Shown: positions 1 to 8,489 of the stretch, one piece after another | Position numbering within the stretch: position 1 is the stretch's first letter | Layout: each line of letters starts with the position of its first letter | Assembly (NCBI GenBank): GCA_964389805.1 | Contig: CAYMFU010000243.1 | Coordinates: 1 to 24,392, forward strand | Direction: 5' to 3' | Source: JAGTVG01 sp964389805 | Lineage (GTDB): Bacteria > Bacteroidota > Bacteroidia > Cytophagales > Cyclobacteriaceae | DNA length: 24,392 nucleotides | Made by a program: the position numbers and the translations under genes | The notes under the pieces: generated by a model | The model's input: the letters and a program-made list of their open reading frames with translations, nothing else | Databases searched by the model: none | Told to the model about the DNA's origin: nothing

Positions 1-486
1 GATAAAAGTGAAGTCGTTGCTATTTTCCTTACACATACAGATAATGATCATGTAGCTTCAATTTCATTATTCGAACAGGCTGATGTTTATCTGAGCAAAG
101 AGGAAGAACAAATGATCAATGGATCGCAACACAGGCTTCTATTTCAATACAATAAATTACATACCGAACGATACAAAACATTCGGTGAAGGACAATTGTT
201 TAATTTCCCGGATATTACCGTGCAATGCATACCTGCACCAGGACATACTCCCGGAGCTACATGCTACCTGATAAATAATCATTACCTATTTACAGGGGAT
301 GCTTTGAGTTTGCAGGAAGGCAAAGTACATGAATTTATTAAAATGGCCAATATGGATCAGGATACCCACAAGAAGTCTATCAATAAAATCAGTACTCTTA
401 AAAACATAAAATATATATTCACAGCACATCACGGCATGACGGATGACTTTTTTTATACTTTCAGCGATTGGCAGAGCCACGACTAA
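1..486 (+). CDS. Metallo-beta-lactamase-fold hydrolase (3' part)
   Basis: The reading frame is open from the first base, so the gene starts upstream of the window. The visible part begins with the metal-binding region LTHTDNDHVAS, a variant of the usual HxHxDH in which the second His is Asp. It continues with APGHTPG (third-position His), FTGDAL (bridging Asp) and FTAHHG (last His), the order seen in glyoxalase-II-like hydrolases. The segment FEQADVYLSKEEEQMING belongs to a subgroup I remember from Bacteroidota. A hydrolytic role on a thioester, ester or lactone is inferred from the fold; the substrate is unknown. No signal peptide can be judged because the N-terminus is missing. The gene ends 214 bases before the next start, with no convincing terminator between. 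Confidence in the fold is high. Confidence 0.85.
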   Translation, partial: DKSEVVAIFLTHTDNDHVASISLFEQADVYLSKEEEQMINGSQHRLLFQYNKLHTERYKTFGEGQLFNFPDITVQCIPAPGHTPGATCYLINNHYLFTGDALSLQEGKVHEFIKMANMDQDTHKKSINKISTLKNIKYIFTAHHGMTDDFFYTFSDWQSHD

Positions 487-700
487 TCAATGCTGGAACA
501 CTGAAGAGATCTATTTTTTTGGTGGCGATCATCTGAGACTGGCGTATTTCCTCAAAATATATTATTTTTAAAGATTGTCTTCACGCAATGATAGCCCTGA
601 ATTCATATTTAAACAAAATTACTACTGGATTATGATGATTAATTTCTATAAGATCGTAAAAGAAAGCCTCCACTTTAACAGGTTTGAATTTGACAAAAAT

Positions 701-1498
701 ATGAAATTACCTGGCACCCTTTTTCTGGCCTTTATTTTTATCGGCCATACAGCATTATCCCAGGATGTGGATGCTGATGGTAGAACCCTGAAGATTCTTA
801 CCTTTAATATTCTACATGGTGCTACCACCAATGGGGATTTTGACCTGGATGCTATTGCCGAAGTGATCATAAGCGCAGATCCTGATCTTGTCGCTTTGCA
901 GGAGGTAGACTATAAAACCAACCGGGCCAGGAAATATGATTTAGTAACTGAACTTGGATGGAGGGCTAAAATGGCTCCAATTTTTGGAAAAGCCATGAAT
1001 TATGACGACGGCGAATATGGAGAAGGAATTCTTTCAAAGCTCTCATTTCTACGCACTCGAAATGTACCATTACCATTCAGTCCTGGTAATGAACCCAGGG
1101 CTGCACTGGAGATCGTCACGGTGCTTCCTTCTGGAGACACAATAGCTTTTGTCGGAACGCACCTGGATCATTTACGGGATGAAAAAGACAGGATTAATCA
1201 GGTTAAAAAAATCAATGAAGTGTTTTCAAAGAACAAGTATCCAACCATTTTAGCTGGAGATTTGAATGCAATTCCAGGTAGTGAGCCAATACATATATTA
1301 GAAGAAATTTGGATGCCAACATATGATAAGAATAATCCTGAACCTACCTTTCCATCAAAAAATCCAAGGGTAAAAATAGACTATATAATGTTTTACCCGC
1401 GGAACACATGGAAAATACATGAGACAAAAGTTATTCAGGATTCTGTTGCATCAGACCATTGTGCTTACCTGGTAACTTTGGAGTTAAATAAGGAATAA
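701..1498 (+). CDS. Secreted endonuclease/exonuclease/phosphatase-family hydrolase
   Basis: I place the start at the ATG at 701 (265 aa) rather than the longer TTG-initiated frame at 575, because a typical signal peptide follows it (MKLPGTLFLAFIFIGHTALS, cleavage near ALSQ). The mature part carries the whole EEP catalytic set: LTFNILHG (Asn36), VALQEVD (Glu68), GTHLDH (His near 154), AGDLNAIPGS (Asp187, Asn189), KIDYIMF (Asp227) and SDHCAYL (Asp252-His253). Enzymes of this fold cut phosphodiester or phosphomonoester bonds with Mg2+. Export suggests the substrate is extracytoplasmic, perhaps extracellular nucleic acid, a phospholipid headgroup or a sugar phosphate; the sequence does not decide. 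The gene is followed after 111 bases by the sulfatase. The motifs are complete, so it should be active. Confidence 0.88.
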   Translation: MKLPGTLFLAFIFIGHTALSQDVDADGRTLKILTFNILHGATTNGDFDLDAIAEVIISADPDLVALQEVDYKTNRARKYDLVTELGWRAKMAPIFGKAMNYDDGEYGEGILSKLSFLRTRNVPLPFSPGNEPRAALEIVTVLPSGDTIAFVGTHLDHLRDEKDRINQVKKINEVFSKNKYPTILAGDLNAIPGSEPIHILEEIWMPTYDKNNPEPTFPSKNPRVKIDYIMFYPRNTWKIHETKVIQDSVASDHCAYLVTLELNKE

Positions 1499-1609
1499 TT
1501 GTTTTTTGAGCATTTTAGGGGTATTTTAAAGCTCGTCTTATGTTTTATTTAAAATAACCGATCTTCTTAAGTCTTAACAAAACAGGTTCCTGAAATTTCT
1601 AACATTCGA

Positions 1610-3256
1610 ATGATAAATATCAAACTATTCCCGCATATCTTATTGTTCTTTTGGTCTTCCTCAATTTTATTTTCTTGCTCAGATCCGTCTGAAGATAAGG
1701 ACAAAGATCGACAGCCCGACATTTTACTCATCGTTGCCGATGACCTGGGTTATGCTGATCTGGGTTGTTATGGCGGCGATATTGAAACCCCCAATATTGA
1801 TCAACTGGCTGCTGAAGGTATCCGGTTCAGCAGATTTCATACCTCCCCTTACTGTGCCCCGACAAGGGCCATGCTATTATCCGGAAATGACAACCACATA
1901 GCCGGAATGGGAAGGCAAAGCTTTCAATCCAATGATTTTGGATACGAAGGAAAATTGACTGAACGGATAGTTACCATCCCGGCCCTGCTCCGAGAGGCAG
2001 GTTATCATACCTATATGGCCGGGAAATGGCATCTTGGTGGTAGTCCAGATGCCAATCCCTACAGGAAAGGATTTGAGCATTCATTCATTCTGATCCGAGG
2101 TGCCGGAAATCATTACAATGACCAGGGCTTGTTTATGGAAGATCCCATTTCTCCATACACAGAGGATGGCAAACCTGCAAAATGGAAGGATGGGAACTAC
2201 TCAACAGATTTTTACACAGATAAAATAATAGAATACATCGCCCGTCACGAAAAGGATAGCAAGCCATTTTTTGCATTTGCAGCCTACACCTCTCCGCATT
2301 GGCCCTTGCAGGTTGATGAAGAATTCTGGAGAAAATATGTAGGTCGATATAATGATGGTTATGAAAAACTGAAAGAAAGAAGGTTGGAAAGTCTTAAAAA
2401 GGCAGGCATGATCCCATCAAATGCTTCATTACCTCCTAATCACCCTATGGTGAAACCCTGGGATTCACTTTCTGACGATGAAAAGAAGAAAGAGGCCAGG
2501 AAGATGGAACTATATGCAGGAATGGTTGATAACCTGGATTACAATATTGGCAGACTCATACAATACTTGAAAGATATTGGCAGATTTGAAAATACGCTAA
2601 TCGTATTTATGTCTGATAACGGTGCAGCAGCTGAAGATTTCTTTTATGACCCTCACTATGGATTATTTCTCAGGCAACACTTTAATGATGATTATGAAAA
2701 TATGGGTCAGCCTGATTCCTATATCTCTTACGGACCTCAATGGGCGGAAGCCGGCTCCTCACCTTTCAGGTATTTCAAAGGATTTACAACTGAAGGTGGT
2801 ATTGTGGCTCCTATGATTATTACTGGCTGTAACCTGGAAAGAAAAAATGAGATCCATCATGGTCTGGTGACACTCATGGACATTGCTCCTACTTTTTATG
2901 AAGTGGCAAATGTCACTTATCCAGAAAAATTTGAGGGCAAAGAAATATATCCACTTAAAGGCCGATCATTGATGCCTTTTGTATCTGGAAAAACGGATGA
3001 GATCCATTCAGAAAATTATGTATTTGGACTGGAGCATGCCCAAAGGATCATGATCAGAAAGGGAAATTGGAAAATCACCAATATAAGCACGCCTTTCCTG
3101 GAAGAAAATTTTAAGCTTTACGATCTGACTGAAGACCTGGCAGAACTAAAAGATCTCAAGGACGCTGAACCAGAAAAATATAATGAATTGCTGGAAGAAT
3201 GGGTCAGATTTTCTAATGAAATAAAAGTTCAGTTGACTACTCCCGATAATAATTAA
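1610..3256 (+). CDS. Lipoprotein sulfatase (arylsulfatase family S1)
   Basis: This 548-aa protein hydrolyses sulfate esters, probably on a glycan. The N-terminus has a hydrophobic segment and a lipobox-like end ILFSC (Cys23), so it is likely a lipoprotein. Alkaline-phosphatase-superfamily metal ligands appear as IVADDLGYAD (Asp44-Asp45) and MSDNG (Asp336-Asn337). The sulfatase signature YCAPTRAMLLSG places Cys82 in a CxPxR motif, the site converted to formylglycine. GKWHLGG (Lys139, His141) is the second signature. No maturation enzyme or SusC/SusD pair lies in this window, so the maturase must be elsewhere and the gene does not sit inside a visible classical polysaccharide utilisation locus. 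Length and motif order are normal for the family. The subfamily and the sulfated substrate cannot be told from the sequence alone. Confidence 0.93.
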   Translation: MINIKLFPHILLFFWSSSILFSCSDPSEDKDKDRQPDILLIVADDLGYADLGCYGGDIETPNIDQLAAEGIRFSRFHTSPYCAPTRAMLLSGNDNHIAGMGRQSFQSNDFGYEGKLTERIVTIPALLREAGYHTYMAGKWHLGGSPDANPYRKGFEHSFILIRGAGNHYNDQGLFMEDPISPYTEDGKPAKWKDGNYSTDFYTDKIIEYIARHEKDSKPFFAFAAYTSPHWPLQVDEEFWRKYVGRYNDGYEKLKERRLESLKKAGMIPSNASLPPNHPMVKPWDSLSDDEKKKEARKMELYAGMVDNLDYNIGRLIQYLKDIGRFENTLIVFMSDNGAAAEDFFYDPHYGLFLRQHFNDDYENMGQPDSYISYGPQWAEAGSSPFRYFKGFTTEGGIVAPMIITGCNLERKNEIHHGLVTLMDIAPTFYEVANVTYPEKFEGKEIYPLKGRSLMPFVSGKTDEIHSENYVFGLEHAQRIMIRKGNWKITNISTPFLEENFKLYDLTEDLAELKDLKDAEPEKYNELLEEWVRFSNEIKVQLTTPDNN

Positions 3257-3288
3257 AAACAACGAAATTAAAGTCGGGAAATCAAATA

Positions 3289-3319
3289 TTTGAAACTTGT
3301 CCGCCTTTACCTATCTTTA
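3289..3319 (+). promoter_or_regulatory. Candidate Bacteroidota promoter for the 3390-6320 gene run
   Basis: TTTG at 3289-3292 could serve as the -33 element. After 19 bases comes TATCTTTA at 3312-3319, which matches seven of the eight positions of the -7 consensus TAnnTTTG. Transcription would start near 3325, about 65 bases before the ATG at 3390. This is a pattern match only. Confidence 0.35.
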
Positions 3320-3389
3320 TAATACGAAAACTTAGAATTAAATCCATTATCTATCAATAGGGTAACTTTCGACCTAAAACTATGTAATC

Positions 3390-4088
3390 ATGAAATGGCT
3401 AAATACATATAATAATCTTCTATTTGCTGCCCTGGGAACACTCTCAATTATTGTACTTGCATTTGTCGCAATCTCATCCTTGAGTCTGTTCAGTGACAAT
3501 GGTGGAGATAATAGGGGAATTAACCAGGAACCTGTCACAATAGAAGAAGGACTCGCAGCAGATAACGAAAGCATTGAATTCATGTTGGGAGATCCTGAGC
3601 TAATTGATTCCTCCATGAGTACCTATATAATTCCTGTTTATAAGCCTGAGGCCAATGAATCTTCTGGCAAGTTTTCATCCTCATCATATCGGTCAGGCTT
3701 AAAGATCAATCTGATCATCCATGATTTTGAAAATAACACAGTTAAAAAACTGTTCAATCACCTTGTCCTGATTAACTATTATGAAATTATCAGAACCCGT
3801 GATAAAGTTTTTATTGAAATGGTTTATTCAGAAGATGACACAAATAAGAATGACATTATAGATTTTGAAGATCAGAAATCCATTGGGTTGTATGATATTG
3901 GTGAAGAAACATTTAATACTATCCCATTGGGCAATACATATATTTCTATTTCATCAATATATGACAAGAGACTGAACTCACTTATTATAGTTGGTGAAAA
4001 TATTCTGCCAGATAAACAGCCAACTTATCAGTATTACAGATATACCTTAGAATCACAAGAAATATTCGAATTAGAAAATTCAATGTAA
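3390..4088 (+). CDS. Unknown membrane-anchored protein with an EF-hand-like loop
   Basis: I do not recognise this 232-aa protein. It begins with a short basic stretch and one long hydrophobic segment (about residues 9-34), so it is probably anchored in the inner membrane with the rest in the periplasm. The body has alternating hydrophobic strands, for example FIEMVY and SLIIVGENIL, suggesting a beta-rich, possibly propeller-like fold. Residues 150-161 (DTNKNDIIDFED) fit a calcium-binding EF-hand loop with acidic or amide side chains at loop positions 1, 3, 5, 9 and 12. Its stop codon overlaps the start of the next gene (TAATG), which implies translational coupling, and the two are followed by further exported proteins. 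A structural or surface role is possible but nothing in the sequence gives a function. Confidence 0.7.
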   Translation: MKWLNTYNNLLFAALGTLSIIVLAFVAISSLSLFSDNGGDNRGINQEPVTIEEGLAADNESIEFMLGDPELIDSSMSTYIIPVYKPEANESSGKFSSSSYRSGLKINLIIHDFENNTVKKLFNHLVLINYYEIIRTRDKVFIEMVYSEDDTNKNDIIDFEDQKSIGLYDIGEETFNTIPLGNTYISISSIYDKRLNSLIIVGENILPDKQPTYQYYRYTLESQEIFELENSM

Positions 4089-4681
4089 TGCAGATTATTC
4101 AGACATATGCACAGATAATTATCTTTTTTTTCTCGGGATGCCTGAGTGTCTCAGCACAGGATACTAATTTTATTGCCGTTCCTCTTGATCCAGAACTTAT
4201 AGAATCGGGTGAGAATAAGAACTTTTATAAATATGATCTGGGAAGTTACAATTTATTCGTTGGCCGGTATGAAAATAATTTAAGATTCAAAATTCAGAAT
4301 AAAAACACCAACCAAATTGATTACACACATAAGAATACGAATTCTGATGCGATGATTCGTATACCCAAATTCTTCATCAATAAAGATCCTTCTATTATCG
4401 TCATCTTAATGGAGGAAGCAGCGGAATATAGCTAGGGCCAGGAGGTTATATTAATTCTTGATGGGACTATTAAAAATCTCGGATATTTGAGCTATGCCGT
4501 ACTTGGTGAGGAATATGAAGAATCGATCGCAGATTATTCCATTATCCAGGGCAATAAAGAAAAGATGATACTATCATTTGAAAATGTAAAAATCATCGAT
4601 TATACGAATGACGATGCAATTATCAATGGAGAAGACCTGAAATTTGAGCTTAGTTTGGAAGGGATCAAAAAAATTAATTGA
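4088..4681 (+). pseudogene. Exported protein of unknown function, interrupted by an in-frame TAG
   Basis: The gene starts in the overlap TAATG with its upstream neighbour and encodes a signal peptide ending in CLSVSAQ. The frame stops at TAG (4433-4435) after 115 codons, yet the same frame is open from 4436 to the TGA at 4679-4681 and reads on as protein-like sequence (GQEVILILDGTIKNLGYLSY and beyond). Read through, the product would be 197 residues, close in size to its exported neighbours. The TAG sits before GQEV, so a single change from a sense codon such as TGG (Trp) is the simplest origin. I call it a pseudogene; a sequencing error or two separate proteins are alternatives, the latter unlikely because the second part has no convincing start. 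I recognise no family. Confidence 0.75.
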
Positions 4682-4712
4682 GACAAGCTGCAAAGAATAG
4701 AATAGTCAAATC

Positions 4713-5321
4713 ATGAAAATATTCATTATACTGTTTCTGTTTTCTAATATGTTACTGGCTCAGGGCCGGGATTCATTCAACAATCTTAATATTAAGGAAG
4801 ATACAACTTTTATCTCGATCACTTCCAAAGATTTAATCGATGATACGAAGAAAAAGATTGACAGTGTTGAAGCATACTATGCTGTTAACGAAAAGAAGAT
4901 AGAACTAATGGCCCTAACCTCCGATTCCGCCGAACCAGTTTCAGTAACTGATGATGCCTGGCCTGAAAATACAATTGTATCAATAAATGTCCTGAGGGAT
5001 GAAAAAGGCCAGATTGTTTTCTATGCAGAATATCCATTCAGCGAATCTGGGGATTGGTTTATTGCTTACGAATATTATGCGGATAAGGTTAGTGGCCATA
5101 TATATGGTTTCAAAAGAACAGCCAGCTTCTTTAACAGCATGTGTACTGATGGTGTTCTGAATGAAAAATCGATCTACTTCTTTAATGCTGATTTTGCACT
5201 TATTGGAAAAGAATATTCATTGACAGATTCAAATAACAAACCCATTAATACAGTCTCATGCTATTTCCCATATGATTATGACTACATAATCCCGAAAAAT
5301 ATTCACGAGCTGATAAAATAA
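4713..5321 (+). CDS. Exported protein of unknown function
   Basis: This 202-aa protein has a clear signal peptide (MKIFIILFLFSNMLLAQG, cleavage near LLAQ) and no further membrane segment. The mature region is acidic and rich in aromatic residues and beta-prone stretches (GQIVFYAEYPFSESGDWFIA). Two cysteines, in NSMCTDG and TVSCYFP, could form a disulfide after export. I recognise no domain. It lies 31 bases after the interrupted gene and 36 bases before the PD40 protein, all on the same strand, so the four genes probably form one transcript encoding envelope proteins. Export is well supported; a function is not. Confidence 0.7.
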   Translation: MKIFIILFLFSNMLLAQGRDSFNNLNIKEDTTFISITSKDLIDDTKKKIDSVEAYYAVNEKKIELMALTSDSAEPVSVTDDAWPENTIVSINVLRDEKGQIVFYAEYPFSESGDWFIAYEYYADKVSGHIYGFKRTASFFNSMCTDGVLNEKSIYFFNADFALIGKEYSLTDSNNKPINTVSCYFPYDYDYIIPKNIHELIK

Positions 5322-5357
5322 ATCCCATTGCTCGACATCAATTTTAACCATACCACA

Positions 5358-6320
5358 ATGGATAAGCGAAAAATAATAATTTCAGTTACTATTGCATTAG
5401 TAGCAATTTTAATAGGCCATATAGCAAAAAGTCAAATTGCAAAAAATGTGGAACCTGCAGTTAAAACCTTATCTAAATATCAGAAAATCCGGGATTTCAC
5501 GATAACCTCGGATGGGGATGAAGGTTATATAACCTTACAAAGTCCACTTGAAGAAGTTTGTGTTATTGCTATGATAAAAAAGTCAGACAATATGTGGTCT
5601 GAACCTGAAGTAACGAGGTTCTCAGGAAAATATAAGGACCTTGAACCTTTTTTATCCCCGGATAACCTCAAGCTTTATTTTGTATCCAACAGGCCACTGA
5701 ACAGTCCGGATGGCGAGCCAAAAGATTATGATATCTGGTATGTGGAACGCGAAAACCCGGGGGCTGGCTGGGGCATGCCAGTAAACATTGGTGAACCTGT
5801 CAATACGGAACATAATGAATTCTATCCGGCAATAACAAATAGCAATAATTTATACATTACGAGTGATCGGCCGGATTCTAAAGGACAGGATGATATTTTC
5901 TTTTGTGGCTGGAATGGAAATCAATATTCAGAACCTGTTTCTATGAGTGAATCTATTAACTCGGAAAGCTATGAGTTTAATGCTTATGTGGATCCTGATG
6001 AGTCCTACTTAATATTTAGTGGATATAACCGGGAGGATGGTTATGGAAGTGGTGATATGTACATTAGTTTCAGGGACAGCAATCAAAATTGGAGTGAAGC
6101 TTCGAATCTGGGTGATGGAATAAATTCTAAATATATGGATTACTGCCCTTTTGTTGATCTGATTAACGAGACGCTATACTTTACCAGTAGGAGAAGTTCA
6201 ATTGAGCCAAGAAATGATATCCATTCCCTAGAAGACCTCGACAAAGTGATCAATATTTATGAGAACGGGAACAGCAGACTTTATAAGGTAAAGTTTGACC
6301 TGAATCTCTATCGAGATTGA
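5358..6320 (+). CDS. PD40/TolB-like beta-propeller protein, exported
   Basis: I choose the ATG at 5358 (320 aa, MDKRKIIISVTIALVAILIG) over the TTG at 5328 because it is followed directly by a basic stretch and a hydrophobic export or anchor segment. The rest is built of PD40-type propeller blades, recognisable by repeated units such as EPFLSPDNLKLYFVSNRP, EFYPAITNSNNLYITSDRPD, ESYLIFSGYNREDGYGSGD and CPFVDLINETLYFTSRRSS. Each has a strand followed by SNRP/SDRP/SRR and a D-rich turn, and at least four blades are visible. Such proteins in Bacteroidota are periplasmic or surface-bound and usually mediate protein or ligand binding rather than catalysis. It is the last gene of the 3390-6320 run, whose other members may be its partners. 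Confidence 0.85.
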   Translation: MDKRKIIISVTIALVAILIGHIAKSQIAKNVEPAVKTLSKYQKIRDFTITSDGDEGYITLQSPLEEVCVIAMIKKSDNMWSEPEVTRFSGKYKDLEPFLSPDNLKLYFVSNRPLNSPDGEPKDYDIWYVERENPGAGWGMPVNIGEPVNTEHNEFYPAITNSNNLYITSDRPDSKGQDDIFFCGWNGNQYSEPVSMSESINSESYEFNAYVDPDESYLIFSGYNREDGYGSGDMYISFRDSNQNWSEASNLGDGINSKYMDYCPFVDLINETLYFTSRRSSIEPRNDIHSLEDLDKVINIYENGNSRLYKVKFDLNLYRD

Positions 6321-6386
6321 TGAATCTTATAATTGTTTAACAATCTACTTCTGAATTGACAGTCTTAATCCAAGAGGTTCATCAAT
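6316..6386. repeat. Inverted repeat between convergent genes
   Basis: ATTGATGAA (6316-6324) pairs with TTCATCAAT (6378-6386). The stem extends inward through TCTT/AAGA (6325-6328 with 6372-6375) past a two-base GG bulge. The loop is 43 bases. The left arm covers the stop codon of the PD40 gene. It lies between two convergent genes and could help end transcripts from either side, but there is no T-tract, so it is not a typical intrinsic terminator. Confidence 0.35.
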
Positions 6387-6402
6387 ATCTATCTTAATAA
6401 GG

Positions 6403-8085
6403 CTAATAACTGATTGCCACAAGCGTTCGGGGAGGCAATTCAGATATTTCCAATTTGCTGGAACTGAATTCCCAGCCAATAACATTATCCGATGGAAGAG
6501 TTAGTTTAACCTCCGGATTCATAGAAAATTCCGTTTCCAGGGAAACTTTAACCGCCTCATCCTTAAAATTCTCAATAATTACCAGATCATCCCCCATCAG
6601 ATAAAGTGAAACCATCGCAGGGGCATCGAAGGTTATTCCGAAGGGTTTCAACATGGGTTTCCTCATATTATTGAGCTCTTCTCTTCCAAGTCGCAGGATG
6701 TCACGTGGATTTCCTATAACATCCAGGACCTGGATATTATCATACTGATCAATATCCTGAATCTGGCCCGCCAGGCCATCTGTTACCAGTACAGGTTTAT
6801 TATCCTCTTTAAATTTTTCCAGTTTCGTGAGAAACTCAGGATCTTTCAGAATATGAACCGGAAAGAAGGCAGCTTCAGCATTCATATCGACCTTTTCAGC
6901 AGGAACCAATGGAAGACCAAGCATTCCAAGGAAATTGTAAATATAGACTTCGTCTTTGTTGCTCAATTTCACTCCGGCTGAATCATAATATATTTTTGGT
7001 GAACTGTTGGCTGGTTTGGGTGCCAGTATACCTTTAATAGGTTTCCCATCAACCAGTTTCGCCAATTCAAACAGGCCAGGCAACTCCTTCTTAAATGCTT
7101 CAGTATTTGCCACTCCGGTCCCTTTTCTATTCCCGTATTCATTTGTTTCCCGAATCAGGCCACCATATGAAAAAAGCATTAATTCTTTTGCATCTGCCAG
7201 AACAGTCTGCCGGGCCTGTTCCAAATAGGTTTTCTCAGTGGTGCCAAGCGCATCGAACCAGCCACCGCCTGTTTTTTCGCCTCCTATATCAGTCAACCAG
7301 CGCATGATAAAGTAAGCTCCATACTGCGGAAGATTCAAACCCTCAGTATCGTTTACAAAATCATTATCCCTTGTTTCGGTTCCTACCCATATTATATCAT
7401 AAGATTCTGTCTGGTCCAGAACCTCATATCCCCTTTCATGAAACCGGTCGTACCACTGGGGAAATTTATTGATAATTTTCACATCAGGATTAACAGCACG
7501 GGCGGGCTTCTGAATATACTCCCTGCTTATCATATTCATCAAACCGCAACGGTAATCCGACATACTTTGTTCCCCGCAAGCTTCCAGGCATTCTTCACAT
7601 TCACAATCGGTGAATAGAAAATCATCGATCATGATCACATCAAAAATCGAAGCCGTATATTCAAATATTTCTCTTAGTTCTTTTCGTGTTTTCTCACTCG
7701 TATAGCAGGCTATCAGCTCCCATCCCGTAGTCTGCTTGCCAAAATTAACAGTAGTTACGCATCCGGAAGCTTCAATACCCTCAGCTTCAAACCGTCGTTT
7801 TGCATTTTCAAGTGTTTCGCGTTCAGCTGTATACCCCCTGAATGATTCAATGAAAACCCTGGTAATACCTGCTTCCTTACACCACGTGACGGCACTATCC
7901 AGTCCTGATTCAGTGGATAGCTTGTATCTAACATCGCTTGAAGCCGTAAAAATTGTTGATACGCGCAAGAGGTCTTTGTTTTTATTTGCCAGCTCCCAAT
8001 TATTTGGTGGTTCACAGGCCACAAAGATTAACATGATCCCGAGCAAAAGGGATGAAAAATAAAATGTTGGATGTGAAGATTTCAT
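6403..8085 (-). CDS. Large lipoprotein resembling a TIM-barrel glycosidase, function unknown
   Basis: The 560-aa product begins with a signal sequence and lipobox (IFVAC, Cys24), so it should be a lipoprotein. Residues 40 to about 330 read like a (beta/alpha)8 barrel: RVSTIFTASSDVRY, RVFIESFRG, then FDVIMIDDFLFTDCECEEC (Asp154-Asp155 at a likely strand end) and YDIIWVGTETRDNDF. The Cys-rich stretch with Cys161, Cys163, Cys166 and Cys170 could bind a metal or form disulfides. The C-terminal 230 residues look like a second alpha/beta part plus a final beta domain (EVKLTLPSDNVIGWEF), as in glycosidases with a Rossmann-like insertion and a beta-sandwich end. I cannot name a GH family or prove catalytic residues. 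It is visibly richer in G+C than the genes before it. Transcribed alone, divergent from the metallo-hydrolase at 8490. Confidence 0.7.
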   Translation of the reverse strand: MKSSHPTFYFSSLLLGIMLIFVACEPPNNWELANKNKDLLRVSTIFTASSDVRYKLSTESGLDSAVTWCKEAGITRVFIESFRGYTAERETLENAKRRFEAEGIEASGCVTTVNFGKQTTGWELIACYTSEKTRKELREIFEYTASIFDVIMIDDFLFTDCECEECLEACGEQSMSDYRCGLMNMISREYIQKPARAVNPDVKIINKFPQWYDRFHERGYEVLDQTESYDIIWVGTETRDNDFVNDTEGLNLPQYGAYFIMRWLTDIGGEKTGGGWFDALGTTEKTYLEQARQTVLADAKELMLFSYGGLIRETNEYGNRKGTGVANTEAFKKELPGLFELAKLVDGKPIKGILAPKPANSSPKIYYDSAGVKLSNKDEVYIYNFLGMLGLPLVPAEKVDMNAEAAFFPVHILKDPEFLTKLEKFKEDNKPVLVTDGLAGQIQDIDQYDNIQVLDVIGNPRDILRLGREELNNMRKPMLKPFGITFDAPAMVSLYLMGDDLVIIENFKDEAVKVSLETEFSMNPEVKLTLPSDNVIGWEFSSSKLEISELPPRTLVAISY

Positions 8086-8489
8086 AATGGCGTTTCGATT
8101 TATAAAAAATGTTCAATGGATGTCTGAAAAATGACAATTTATGACAATTATGAAGTTATAAACCATACTTTTAGAATCCTAATATATCTAATCAATTTCG
8201 ATGACAGTCTGAATATTATAGGAATTTGACAATTTGAAAATTTAATAATAAAGAACAATTCCAAACCTGATACTCCAAGGTGCAAATGTTTTTGATCCCA
8301 AAATTTAAATATTGCGATAAAATCCTTATTTTGCTTGGTGTTTGAGGAAATAAAAAATGTATTTGTATTAAGGATCATGTTTATTGCAAACAAAAAATTG
8401 GGATAGACAAAATGAATCTTTTGAATCGGTCGAAGAATAAATGAGAGATTCCATCATGTAAATATATAAACATATAAATATCAGAGCTC
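8086..8489. other. AT-rich divergent intergenic region with TGACAATT repeats
   Basis: This 404-base gap separates two divergent genes and must hold both promoters. TGACAATT occurs three times, at 8132-8139, 8142-8149 and 8227-8234; the first two are ten bases apart, one helical turn. A weak candidate promoter for the rightward gene is TTG at 8335-8337 with TGTATTTG at 8358-8365 (spacer 20). I found no convincing -7 element for the leftward gene. The open frame on the minus strand at 8148-8393 lacks protein-like composition and was not called. Confidence 0.4.

Noticed and set aside
575..700. TTG-initiated N-terminal extension of the EEP-family gene
   Set aside because: A proper signal peptide starts at ATG 701; the extension has no domain and would bury the signal peptide.
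4487..4681. Separate small gene after the TAG
   Set aside because: It is in the same frame as the preceding gene, with protein-like sequence from the base after the stop and no convincing start.
6331..6343. ATTGTTTAACAAT as a terminator hairpin between convergent genes
   Set aside because: The stem is too short once a minimal loop is allowed, and no T-tract follows.
8148..8393. 81-codon open frame on the minus strand in the divergent gap
   Set aside because: Low-complexity, AT-driven composition with no recognisable domain; it lies where the promoters of the flanking genes must be.
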